DNA of 64,000 nucleotides from contig JNEU01001031.1 in assembly GCA_000697475.1 (NCBI GenBank), forward strand, positions 62,001 through 126,000, given 5' to 3'. Below are positions 31,027 through 43,400 of this stretch, piece by piece. The stretch comes from Lichtheimia corymbifera B2541. Taxonomy: Eukaryota; Mucoromycota; Mucoromycetes; Mucorales; Lichtheimiaceae. Made by a program: the position numbers and the translations under genes. Under the pieces are notes generated by a model, which saw only the letters and a list, made by a program, of their open reading frames with translations, was not told where the DNA came from and made no database searches. Within the stretch, counting starts at the first letter, position 1. Each line of letters opens with the position of its first letter.

Positions 31027-32109
31027 TTATTCTTGTGTGGGGGAGAATGGATCTATCGGACCATGGCAATTGCTCTTTTGTAAATTAGACACTATATACA
31101 AAACGGGAATAAAAGATGTGGGGGGAGGGGGGCAAAAGCTGTATATTGGCGCACGGCGCGCAGTTAAGGGGGAGACGGCGGGGAAGAGAAGAAAAAGATA
31201 CTTGAGGATCTGAGACAAAAGGACGGCGGCCTTGGCAGAGACATCCTCACTCTTTACCCAGCCATTACCACCGACTGCAACTAGTACAAACCCCTGTGAT
31301 GAGTGATGATGGATGAATGAATGGTGATGACCAGCATTGTATACGTACCAAGGTAATAATGGTATTGATGGAATGATTGATACGATCATCGCCAAGCATA
31401 AAGGATTATCTAATTCGACGTCTTGAATCCAGGATAAAAGCGGCCCGTTTTGCTGATCCATTGGCTGCATCCAACACATTAAAGTAACGAGAAACGGATC
31501 TTGTTATGTCTGATACTGCATTGGGATATCAAAAGGGAAATTCAATCATTCTGCGGTCTCATGTGGATGCACCAATCACCTCCTTTCCTTTCATACTTAC
31601 AAAGTGGATAGCCCACATTACAGGTGTCTTGCATGCTCTCTATCGGTGCCGTCGACATTGCCAGGGGGAGTGTTTGTAAGGCCTCAAGACGATCAAGATG
31701 GTTGCTGTGATACACGTTAGGTTAGCTTTTGGCGTGTGGTTCGTGTAATGTTCTCTTCTCTTCCTTTTTACCTGATTAAATCCAGATCCATTTGCACGCG
31801 CGGATCAATCCTATTTGGTTGGGGAATGGTCAAAACAACAAGCTCATCATATCAATAGTGTACATACAGATTGCTACCAATAAAGAAGAGCACAAGAGCC
31901 TTGTGGTTTGCAGCGTAAGATGATAGTTGGAATCGATTGATCTCTCCACCCTTCAGCAAAGCGGAACAATTGAAATCTGGTGCGACCATAGCTGTATTAT
32001 CCCTGATCAGCAGTGGATTCCACCCAATGTCAGCAGTGGGGTCAATGGCAGTGTCATGTCGTGTTCGTTTGCTGGCAGGATCCTCAAAGATCTCATTGTG
32101 TTTGGACAT
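31027..32109 (-). pseudogene. Peroxiredoxin-like gene with a premature stop and no peroxidatic Cys
   Basis: Exons 32109-31868, 31810-31772, 31704-31601 and 31515 onward join in phase through good splice signals. The product resembles AhpC/TSA peroxiredoxins: TAMVAPDFNCSALLKGGEI, KALVLFFIGSNL, LLSDITRSVSRYFNVLDA, KRAAFILDSRRRIR. Directly after that, a TAA (31406-31408) stops the frame at residue 164. Past it, FMLGDDRINHSINTIITL, the expected continuation, follows in the same frame. Another spliced segment (GFVLVAVGGNGWVKSEDV) follows at about 31290. Where the family has a peroxidatic Cys (F-x-x-V-C-P), this gene reads NLIDPRVQ. It is therefore either a dead copy or a truncated non-enzymatic paralogue. 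The 3' limit is uncertain. Confidence 0.6.
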
Positions 32110-33682
32110 TGGCAACAAATAGAAAGAGAAGGGCAGACGGCCTGTTTCCGTGACTTGCCGCGTGTGTGCATAGACGCGTTCTTGGGGTCAAAAAGTAGGA
32201 GTAGTAGTAGAAGTGCATGATTGGAAAAGTCGCTCTTTGTTTGTAATAAATCCATTTCACTCTATAATGCTTGTATGTGGGCGGTGCAGTGGTAGTAGTG
32301 ATGGGGGTGAAATATCATACCAACGAAAACATGATCAACGGCAACGGGTGCCCTGGAAACCAAGGTGCCACAACAATGTGGGGAAGTCAAACAAGTGAAT
32401 GATATTGGTCATGTCGTGCGCACTCATTTTGCGTAACTTTGATATGCGAGTCAAAAAGTGAACATGGTGCATTGGCCGCGGTTACTTGCCATTATCGGCA
32501 CAAGTCATCAGCCCCATCCACATTTTGGCTTGCGGTGGGCGTCAAAACAACTACGCTTGTTTTGTTTGTGCAAGCCATAAGACCAGCCTATCCTGCATCT
32601 ATCGCCATTGACTCGGGATAAGGTGCACATCTTCAGAGAACAACGTATCATCTTGATTATAAGCAATCATGCAATCATATCTTGCAACGTATCTTTTTGT
32701 GTTTCACCTCGAACGTTCAAGCTTAAAAAACAGAACCAGCGGGCACAACAGTTAGTAATAGATATGTCACTATGGTTACCATAGGATTCATTGTAGTAGT
32801 GGTGTTGCCTTGGAGACATCACAGCATGCTTATGTGATCCACGTCACTACGCCCAAGCTTGTCGCAGCACCATCATGTGAGTTAGACAGGGTTTGCTTGC
32901 GTGTACAGTGAGCGTATTACAATGTGCCACCATCTTGCAATAATGCCTCTTATGTTTTTGTGTGCCAAAGGAGGTGTCTACAGTGATGTCATTGGATATG
33001 GAATGTCTCTGCACGGTAGTAGGAGAAGTCTTCAGACCGATCTACGGTACCTGATCCCTCCTTGTGTTACTCAGGTCGTCATAAGACGAGTATCGATTTC
33101 TTTGTTATCATTCATAGATGCATAATACAGCATCCTCATTATTCGCACAATGATCAATATTCTGTATACCATATCCATCTTCATGTTGATCCATGCTCTA
33201 TCAATCAACTTGCCATTTTCGAAGGTTGGCCGGATGAGCCCAATGTCATTGGTGTAAACCACCTGCATGAATACATCATGCAGCAAATCCCACACACGCT
33301 GCTTTTGTGTAATATCAAAGCGAGCAAGAAGAGTAGCTCTTGTTTCTGTGCATGCTTACTCCAGTTTTCAGCCACATTGCTTTGGCACTCGACGCTAAAC
33401 CATGTACAAGTCAATTAACCGAAAGGTGTTGAAAGATGCATAATACAAAAGTACCCCCGGTTAAGGATTTGTTATGCGGATCACCACCTGCCAAATTTAG
33501 AAGAACGACCCAAGCTGGACATTTCATTGTGTATGTACGTAATAGCACACTCCTTGATCAGAAGGCGTACCATTCCTTCGTTCAATAAAAAGCTGGTTCA
33601 TTATAGCTATGCAGTATTACAGACGCCGTTATCTTATATGATTGATTTCTAAAAGGGCAGATTTATTATGTTGATAGTGCTA
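32110..33682. other. Gene-poor region between the peroxiredoxin relic and MCCC1
   Basis: About 1.6 kb. On the minus strand, from about 33355 to 33071, a frame without a good ATG reads LLARFDITQKQRVWDLLHDV and continues about 60 codons. It looks protein-like but has no recognised family, and could be an exon or relic. The rest shows nothing. Confidence 0.35.
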
Positions 33683-36526
33683 TTATTGGTCGTCTGCAAA
33701 GGTGACAAGGCTTTGGTTTTCTTCTACAAGGTCACCGACTTTATAAAGAACCTCGCTAATAGTACCAGTAGCAGGTGCCTTGATAACGTGCTCCATCTTC
33801 ATTGCTTCCAAGACAATCAAAGTTTGACCCTTTTCGATGGTTTGGCCAGGTGTTACCAGTACCTGAGAAATCTTGCATGGCATTGGGGTCTTGACAGATC
33901 CTGCACTGTCAGCACCCTTTGCACTGGCAACAATGTATGCAGGAGTAGCCAAATGAGCTTCGGTACGACCATAATCATCAAAAACGGTAAGCTGATCACC
34001 GCGAAGGACAACGTTGCTCTTGGTCTTTTTGCCATCAATGCTGGATACCAATTGGCCCTCCTCATCCCAGTGACTCTCCACGTCTGTAAATGACTTGATA
34101 GTCTCCTTGGTTGCATCATTCACTACTTGGATATCGACCAAGCCAGCTTGTTTGCTAGGGGTAATTGTAATGCTGTATGGGTTCTCCTTGTCAACATTGA
34201 AAGTAAACTTTTGACTATCCTTGGTGTTGACACGGAATGCTTGACGCATAGAGGTCCAAGGGCTATGGGGGTCTAGTTTTTCTTTTGGTAAACACGATGT
34301 CATGCACATAAAACGGCCATTCTTATATAAGTAAAACATACCATTGGAGTTGATTTGAACATCGGCAAGCTCCTTCAATCGGATGGCATTCGCTGCAACA
34401 GCGAGTGTCTCTGCATTAGGAGCACTGGGTGGTGGTAATAAGTCCTTTTCAAATTGCTGCACAATAAACGAGAGCATTTAAGTCTTTGTTGATGATTCCC
34501 ATTGTGCATATTTTTATATACCTGAATGAATCCAGTTTCCACTTCACCCTTGATAAACTCGGGATGGGAGGCTACACGCTTGATAAATTCAATGTTGGTG
34601 TGAGGACCCACGACCTAATCAGATACAAATATCGAAGTCAGCCATCATATCCATGCAGCCCGTGTTCAATAAACCTACCTGGTATTGCTCAAGAGCACGT
34701 CTGAAGCGTCTCAATGCATCGTTACGATCTTGGCCGTGAACAATAAGCTTGGCAATCATGGGGTCGTAGTGGACGGTAATTTGATCGCCTTGGATGAAAC
34801 CAGTTTCAAGACGCACGTCAGGTGATGCATTAGGGGTCTTTACGCTAAACAAGTTGCCTGTATCGGGCAAAAAGTGGCTACATATTGTCATAAGTAAACC
34901 CGTAACATACAGTCTGCTTCATTTATAATACTCACTTTGATGGGTTCTCAGCATAGATACGGGCTTCAAATGCATGTCCATGAAGCTTGAGTTGATCTTG
35001 AGTCATGGGCAAAGGATTACCAGCAGCGACCTATCATCATACACAAGGCCATTAGGTCCATGCTGATCATATTTTCCATCCTTCTCACTTACCTCAAGTT
35101 GCCATCGCACCAAATCGGTTTGGGTTACCATTTCAGTCACAGGATGTTCGACCTATATCCATGTATGATAAGCATGGTGCTTTTTTCCCCCTCATCAACC
35201 ACCCACTTTTGCCTATTAACATTACCTGCAAACGAGTGTTCATCTCCATAAAGTAAAATTTCTTATCCACATTGTCCATAATAAACTCAACGGTACCAGC
35301 GTTTTCATATCCAACTGCACGAGCGGCTGCCACAGCCTTTTCACCAAGCAAGTTACGGATCTCTGAAGTTAATCCAGGGCCTGGAGCTTCCTCAACGACC
35401 TTTTGGTGACGACGTTGCACAGAGCAATCACGCTCAAAGAGGTGAACACAGTTGTCATGCTTGTCGGCAAAGACTTGCACCTCAACATGGCGTGGTCGCT
35501 CAAGATACTTTTCCACCAACACCTTGTCATCACCAAACGACTTTATAGATTCACGTTTGGATGATTCAAGCATTTCTTCGAATTCGGATGGTGACCACAC
35601 GATACGCATACCCTTACCACCACCACCTTTGACAGCCTTAATCAACACAGGGTAGCCAATTTTGGCAGCTTGCTCTTTAAGAAAGCCAACTTCTTGGTTT
35701 TCACCATGGTAACCAGGTACCACAGGGACGCCGGCATCCTCCATGATATACTTGGATTCACTATAGATGTTTCCGAGTAAGCCCCCCTTTCTCCCTTACC
35801 CACGTTTAACAAGTGGTTTATGTTATTACCTTTTTGAGCCCATGGATCGCATAGCATCACCTGAGGGACCAATAAACTCGAGCTTCTCGTCCTTGACACG
35901 ATCAGCAAATTCAGCGTTCTCTGACAAAAAGCCATAACCAGGATGAATGGCCTAATAAGCATGCCCCAATGTCAGTCCCCTTTTTCCATAGCATGCCTCT
36001 TTTTTTGTACTCTACCTGTGCTCCTGTCATGCGTGCAACCTTCAAAATCTTATCGATGCTCAAATAGCTTTCAGCCGATGGAGGAGGGCCAATCAAAAAG
36101 GCTTCATCCGCCTAACATAGACCCATGTGTGAATATGATATCCTAGGTGATGATGCCTTTTTTCGATTACATACCATCTTGACATGTTGTGCATTCATAT
36201 CAGCTTCACTGTAAACAGCAACTGTCTTGATACCAAGATCCTTTGCTGTGCGCATCACGCGACATGCAATTTCACCACTATCAGAGTAATAGGAGTAGCG
36301 TGAGATGTGTCATCCTTAGATCATTGTATGCATGTTGATATGCTTACCGATTAGCAATAAGGATCTTTTCGAACAATGGATTACGTGCTATGTATCAACG
36401 AGTAGGTTAATGGACCATGTTGACGATGGCTATTGTTATCTTACTTGAGTAAAGCCTAAGGGACATAGCACGAGCAGCCAACGTATGCGTGGTGGAAGTT
36501 ATGGTACAGACGCGTGCACGAAACAT
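33683..36526 (-). CDS. MCCC1: Methylcrotonoyl-CoA carboxylase alpha (biotin) subunit, mitochondrial
   Basis: The biotin-bearing subunit that carboxylates 3-methylcrotonyl-CoA in leucine breakdown. It starts [19 protein letters not shown], a basic presequence, and is split by about ten short introns. The biotin-carboxylase domain contains [50 protein letters not shown], the ATP-grasp loop [14 protein letters not shown], the [10 protein letters not shown] stretch and [18 protein letters not shown]. The C-terminal biotinyl domain has the lysine motif [14 protein letters not shown] and ends SLVTFADDQ. Acetyl-CoA and pyruvate carboxylases carry extra transferase domains, absent here. Propionyl-CoA carboxylase alpha is the main alternative; the region [17 protein letters not shown] favours MCC. 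The beta subunit is not in this window. Confidence 0.88.
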
Positions 36527-37332
36527 TGCAAACGATTTGTGTGGTGGTGTGAGGAGTGAGATAGGATAGAAGAAAAAGAAAAAGAGGTGGGTGGGTAATG
36601 GGTAATCTTGTCCTTTCAATTTCACGAGTGCGGGGAAGTCGGACAGCCAAAAGCGTGGGAGCGTGGGAGAGCTTGCAGCCAACCACCTTGGACGATCCAA
36701 TCCATCAGCTTTTCCCTATCGATGTCGCCGCTGTTTTCTTTTCGTTCTCGTGTCTCACCATGCACTTTTGCCCATTGTAGCAAAGAGAACATGGTATTGA
36801 TGTATTGCTCTTCAGTGTTCTTTTTTATCATCTTTTCATTACAATAATAGTCATCAAATAGTCGCATGATGCAAATAGAGTGACAGCGCATTGATGCCAC
36901 TTTACATGATTATCATATAGGGCAATGCGATAGATGATGTAGCAGATGCCAACTTGCGTGCGTGAGCATGGTGAAGGGAAATGATGACATCTCATGCATC
37001 ATAATGGCTGTAGTCAAATAGTAACCACGGTGATAAAAATCAAACTTGCATGCCTTGAAATGAATCCATGCACCACAACATGTCATTACATAAGCTGATA
37101 ACAGAATGAAAATGCCACATGTGGTGTGTTGGGTAAAGTGATTGCCTAGAGGGCGGTGCCTGATCCGTGTGAAAATGCAGCGAGTGCGGTGCTACAAGCT
37201 GCATGAGAGCGAGTGGCGTCTGCGCAAAGCCACCAAGAGCAAAAGATTTTTCTTGAGCGCGTCGCCGAGGAAACCCTTGTTCCTCCTCTTTCACTTTTCA
37301 TCCATTTCTCTCTTCATCCATCCATCTTGATC
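36527..37332. other. Divergent promoter region, MCCC1 / eL8
   Basis: About 0.8 kb with no gene. The last 80 bases before the eL8 start are pyrimidine-rich (CTCCTCTTTCAC, CTCTCTTCATCC), as expected for a ribosomal-protein leader. Confidence 0.45.
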
Positions 37333-38404
37333 ATGGTAAGTAAAGCATCTTGTTTTTGATTTTTCTTTTCGATGCATTCGCATCCGATGGCACCTGTTGC
37401 CTTGTCCACCTCTCGCTCTTGCATATACTTGTTTCGAGGAATGCAGAGTGATGTGTGTCTTTTCTCTCTCTCTCCATATGCTACATATGGGCTGAGTCGT
37501 GTGCTGTTCTTTTTGAATGGCCTCGACTGTTAGAGTGTTGTTTAATCAGAGTTGTGAATTTGAAAAAATTTGAATCTGATCAAACTTTTTATACACTCAA
37601 TGACAGCCTCCCGCAAAGAAGTCTACTGGCAAGAAGGTTGCTCCTGCTCCTTATCCCATCAAGAAGACCTCCGCAAAGACTGGCAAAGGCAACCCTCTCC
37701 TTGAGAGCACTCCTCGCAACCATGGTATCGGTCAACACATCCAACCCAAGCGTGATGTCTCTCGTTTCGTCAAGTGGCCCGCTTATATTCGTCTCCAACG
37801 CCAAAAGCGTATCCTCTGGACTCGTCTCAAGGTTCCTCCTGCCATCAACCAATTCACTCACACCTTGGATGCCAACACCTCTGCTCAGCTTTTGAAGCTT
37901 GCTGAAAAGTATCGTCCCGAGTCCAAGGCCGAGAAGCGTTCGCGTCTTCGTGCTTTGGCCGAGGCTAAGGCTGAGAAGAAGGAGGTCCCCAAGACCGATA
38001 AGCCCATTGTTGTCAAGTATGGTTTGAACCATGTCACTTCCTTGATTGAAAACAAAAAGGTCCAACTCGTTGCCATTGCCTCTGATGTCGATCCTATTGA
38101 ATTGGTCCTCTGGTTGCCTGCTCTTTGCCGCAAGATGGGTGTCCCTTACTGCATCGTCCGCAACAAGTCTCGTCTTGGTCAAATTGTCCACAAGAAGACT
38201 GCCACCGTTCTTGCCTTCACTGAAGTTAAGGATGCCGATAAGGCTGAGCTTGCTTCCGTTGTGTCCGCTGTCAAGGCCAACTACAATGACAAGTGGGAAG
38301 AACACCGCAAGCAATGGGGTGGTGGTATCAACGGCGTCAAGTCCCAAGCCAAGATGGCTAAGCGTGCTGCTGCTGCCGCTAAGGAACTTGCTGCTCGTCA
38401 GTAA
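37333..38404 (+). CDS. RPL8: Large-subunit ribosomal protein eL8 (L8/L7a)
   Basis: A structural protein of the 60S subunit, in the L7Ae RNA-binding family. Exon 1 is only the ATG (37333-37335); a 271-bp intron (GTAAGT...ACAG) separates it from exon 2 (37607-38404). The product is 266 residues, the normal length, starting [20 protein letters not shown]. Conserved regions include NPLFE-like [34 protein letters not shown], the L7Ae core [20 protein letters not shown] and [20 protein letters not shown], and the basic Ala-rich tail. Codon use is strongly C-biased at third positions compared with neighbours, fitting high expression. Confidence 0.96.
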
Positions 38405-38465
38405 AACTACCCTATATCCATGGAGAGAGAGAGAAGAAGAATGTATCTTGTTTGCTAGTGTTGCA

Positions 38466-38471
38466 AATAAA
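38466..38471 (+). terminator. Polyadenylation signal of eL8
   Basis: AATAAA lies 62 nt after the stop codon. Another AATAAA follows near 38523, and TG-rich sequence is present between them. Confidence 0.55.
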
Positions 38472-38689
38472 GTGAAAAAGTGTCATCCTTGCTTTTGTAT
38501 ATAGTTATTCATTTCGCATCGCAATAAAACATTCATAATAATCCACTTGACACTGTTACGATGCCATTTTTTTTTCTCACTGTATGATGCATGTGTTTTT
38601 ATATTAACGTTGTGAGAATTGTGCTATATACACGGGTGCGTCGGATGGGGTTGAGTTGGGTAGCATTGGAATGTGGAGGTGGGGGGGTA

Positions 38690-40190
38690 TTAAGCTTGAT
38701 TTTCTTGATCCTTATTTGGGTTGCTGTCTTTGGAACCGGCACTCCAACAACCTGGACAATTGTGAAGAACCTCGTGAATAAAGATATCGCAATCTGGGCA
38801 GAACTCATGTTTGCATTTAGGACATGCATATGCGCTTGTTCCAGCAGCAGCCGTTCCAGCATCTTTGTCAAAAGCCACGAGACACGAAAAACAATGCGTA
38901 TGGTGTAATGCACTATGTATATTAAAATGTGAGTGAGCTGATTGTTGTTGTTGTAGATTCCATTCATCCCAATTACCTTAAACGGACTTCGTCAAAATTA
39001 TCCACAGGAAACAAATGATGGTACGATCGAGCAAGATGTGGGGAGGACACCAACGTCATACCACAAATATCGCAATCGCTTGGAAGATCACATACTTTGG
39101 ATCCACATCGTGGGCATACATAGCCAACCGTTGTTAAACGTGAATGACTACATGTGTAGTTAGACACCCATTATATACACATATCCATCCTGATCCGACA
39201 GCACTTACCATACACAAAATGTGGCCTGACTCTCAGTGTGTCTCCTTGGAAATCCCATTTGGACCAAGTTGGATGCACTTCTATTGGGAGCTGTAGCTGG
39301 TGGAGGGATGGCTTCGAATAATAGATCCTTGTAATGCGCCTCATTCAAGACCACACCATAGCTACCTACAGTAGCACAATGAGCCATTCATCCATTATTA
39401 TACCTTCTCTTTTCCACATACCTTTGGTCATTTTACTCAATACACGACATATTTGCACCTCTGCTGCTAAACCGACAATATTGACTCGTACGTTCTCCTT
39501 TTGTAACAAGCTGACCGTGTCGTGGATATTTGATGGATCACATGTCGTCAATGCTCCAAAGATGAGCAAGATTTCCTTGGAACCATGGCTTGGAACGCTC
39601 ACCATACTCGATCGTGCCAGTTGCAATGCGTTTTGTAATGATGGTTCACCACTCGTTTCAATGTTTTTGCGCGTATCAAGAGCTCGTGTGTGATCATTGG
39701 GGTTGCCGCTAAGCTCGGTTAACTTTTCTGCAATGCCATCGCGTGTAATGATGATGCCAAGTTGTGATATTGGGTTTTGATCGAAATATTCAATGACGAA
39801 CTGCTTGGCGTAAGTTACTGTAAGTTCAACTCGACTCGGTCGCAAGTCTTTCTCGTTCATGGCTTCCGAAAGGTCAATGACGAGGAACATGTGTCGAATA
39901 ATACCACGCTGAATGACGGCAGTATCCTTAAGAAGCCTATTCAATGTATCAATACCATAGTCTTTGTGTCTCCAATCACTGCCTACATACCTTCTCCGTT
40001 TCCGTTGCTGTTGTAATTGGGCTACTACACTACTAAGACGACCCTCTTCATCCTCTTGAAGCACATCCCAGCTGCGCTTATATTCTTCTTCCCAAGAGTA
40101 ACCGCCCTTGCCAGCATCGTCATCTTGATTGCCGTCAAATGTGTCGTCAATGTCAATGTATTCGTCGTCAAGAGGTCGTCGTGTGCCCAT
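38690..40190 (-). CDS. SSL1: TFIIH core subunit SSL1 / p44
   Basis: Subunit of the TFIIH core, acting in transcription initiation and nucleotide-excision repair, where it stimulates the Rad3/XPD helicase. After an acidic N-terminus ([16 protein letters not shown]), the vWA-like domain runs from about residue 70 with [34 protein letters not shown] and [19 protein letters not shown]. Then follow [16 protein letters not shown], a first zinc site ([20 protein letters not shown]) and the C-terminal RING-like C4C4 site ([26 protein letters not shown]). An early 54-bp intron after KRKRRR could be missed because it reads open. The gene is convergent with eL8 and lies 275 bp downstream of MSH3. Confidence 0.93.
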
Positions 40191-40465
40191 GAGGAGTCAA
40201 TGTATAAAGTAGAGGATCGATCGATGACAATAAAGCAATGGGTTGCCGCGTTGCAGGCACTCAAGCCTTACATATCTCTGTGTGACGGCTGACTCCCAAT
40301 TCCCAGCACCATGGATACGTATAGATTTGGACACCCACCACCAACATCCTAATCCATAGAATAGTTATTGTATGTAGCTCACAACTCACTAATGCAAAGA
40401 ATCTCAGTATTCAAATAAAACAAGTTAATTTGCCTGTCAAGATGATCATATCTACATGAGGAGAA

Positions 40466-43400
40466 CTATTCTGCAGGTAAAAGGGAATCTACGCATTTCT
40501 TGAAATCATCCGTGTGTTCCGAGAGGTATTGTGGATCATACAAGTAACGCAGTAAAGCTCGTTGATCTTTCAGACTCTGTTTTGCCTCGATGGCCTTCTC
40601 CATTTCCACCGCTTTGACTTTGGCCACTTTTAAGACGGTATCAGGAAGTCCAGCCATACGCGCAACATTCAATCTTGTATACACCAAAGTTAAAATCCAT
40701 GATTCTTCTCTTCCACTGTACTGTGATGATACTTACCCATAGCTCTTCAAGCTGGTGCCTTCGACAAGCTTGTAAAGAAACACGACATCATCTAAAAGTG
40801 CAACAATGGTTAGGCGACCACAGATCATAAATGAAAACCACATATATACTTACCACCATGTTCAATAAAGCTCATATGTCGGTTTGCAGCCGAAGGAAAG
40901 ATGTCTGCCAGGAATGGATAATGGGTGACGAAAAGAGTGATGGATCGAATCTATAGGAGATCCTCAATGATTAATATTGATATATATGACCATGCTCTCA
41001 TAACCCATCCTCTTCTTACACGAGTAATAAAGTGATCAAGCACGGCATAAGCAATTGCCATTCCATCATGAGTGCTTGTGCCTCGGCCCAACTCATCCAA
41101 AATCACCAATGATTGTGGTGTCGCCTGCTTCATAATATCGCATGCTTCGTGCAATTCAACAAGGAATGTGCTTTCACCCTTTAACATGTTATCAAATGCT
41201 CCCATTCTAGCAAAGGAGTATGAATCAATAAACCGTCATGCGAGTTGACTGACCAAGGAACATACCTAGTATATACAGCATCCAAAATACCAAGGTGTGC
41301 AGAATCTGCAGGAACATAAGAACCGATTTGCCCCATGATGGCTATCAGTGCCACTTGCCGGATATATGAGCTCTTGCCTATCAAAGATCATCTTAGTATA
41401 AACAATCCGGTCGTTTCTGATAATGCCAAATATCTACCTCCCATGTTAGGGCCAGTCAAGATCATTGTGTTGATGTCATTCGTCTACAAAAGAAAAAGAA
41501 TACGTCAACACATGTAATCATTGTAATCGCCATGCATGTGAAGCTTACATCAAAGTCAATATCATTGGCAACATAAGAGTCGGATAAGAACTGCTCAACC
41601 ATTGGATGTCTTCCATTGACCACTTTTATCTGCGTATGCTCGGAAAATGTTGGCTTGACATATTTGGGTCGTCGTGCAACCGTAGCAAGGGAAAGCAAGC
41701 AGTCGAGTTGGGCAAGGCTAAGCACAACATCACGAAATGTCTCATACTTGTCAGAAACCTCCCTAGATAGCGTTCTTTTTAGTCATCCAGCACTTTGTTC
41801 ACACCATCATTATCTACCTGAGGAACTCGCGATAGGCATTCTCTGCTGCAACCACCAATTGCTCTTTGTGGCGTTCGCGTTCTTTTAGCTTTTGTGTGGT
41901 GAAGGGTGTGTGGAATCGAGAAACCGCCTTGGTGCCACTGATCTTGATCCATTCGCCAGGTACTTTTTTGATAAGCGTGTTTTTGACTTCAAGCAAGTAC
42001 TAGATGAGACAAGTCAGATAATTGTAGCAGTATATACGATGAAATCCGTACCTCGATGCCAGCCACATGGACAAATTGAAGGCCAGTGATCCCTGTGCTT
42101 TGTTTGACCTTTCTCAAGTACTCGTCTAACTCACTTTCAACCAAGGCAATGCTCTATTTTAATGGATCAGTGGCCTGCTAACCTTTGCCTAGTATGTCCT
42201 GTGATCCACAACCTACCTCTTTTTGACGTAGTATTTCCGGCCATCGTTCTTCGGAACGAAACAAGTGAAGTTTGCAATCTGGCATATCGATAGCATTCGC
42301 ATTAATCATCCCCTGGAATGCCGTAACGTCATTGTATATCCGAGGAAGCGATCCAAAGAGCTGGTTCAAAAGATCCGATTCGAATTGAAGGCCTTCCGCA
42401 TGTTGTATGTTGCTGAATGTATGTGATATCTTGGCTAATGCATTGAGAACTTGTAAAAGCTCAGAAGGAGAAGACTGGATGATAAGATGGGATGATTAGA
42501 CTCAGGCATCGCTTAAACCAATGACCATCTTTTTACTAACCAAGCCATAGTGGATGCGGGAAAGTCCTTTCTCGAGATCAGGCATATGCTTCAACAAGTC
42601 TTCCACAGTGGGCTTCATCGGATTATCGGTTGTCAATAATTCTTCGATAGCATTGATACGCTCATTGAGTTGTCTGATTGAAGAATATGTAAATATAAGA
42701 TCATACTATGACATACATGAGTTACTTACTGCACATCTACAAGAGGTCGGCCGACCCATTTGCGCAATAATCGCTTCCCAAATCGTGTTTTTGTGTGGTT
42801 GAGAATCCAAAACAGTGAACCTTTCTCGGTAAAATCGGTGGAATTGCGGTAAATCTCCAAGTTTGCCAATGTATTGCCGTTCAATAACATGTGGGTTCGA
42901 GATGAGAAATGAACAAAGTATTTGGTGAGTTGCAATGCATGCTCCAAGCCGAACTCTTCGAGATAGCGCAATATAGATGCTAACGCTTTACTAGTAGGAC
43001 GATTAATACATAGCCAAGTATTCCTTCGATATGTGATGGCTTACATTACTGGGTCAGGGAGATTCAAGATTTCCGAGAATCGTAGCTCTAAGGAGGATCA
43101 TGTAAGTAATTGGTTGTGCATAAAACGAGTGATATGTCCAGCGCTTACCATAGTTTTTCTCGTGGTTGGATGGTTGGGTATAAAAGTTGGATACAAATGT
43201 GAAGGCAGTGTTGTAATCTGAAGAGAACTTGTCGTTTTCCTCCATACGCTCAATGCGCACTGAATCACCGAATACCGTAGGTCTATCATCAATGAAGGTG
43301 TTAATGTATGATCCTCACAACAACCCACAATAGTAATTTACCTTTGACCACTCATATGACTTATCACCTTTTCAGTAGCTTTGCTGAGTGCGTGTGGTAA

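Noticed and set aside
38496..38503. TGTATATA as a Pumilio site of the eL8 mRNA
   Set aside because: It lies about 25 nt after the AATAAA signal, so it is probably beyond the cleavage site.
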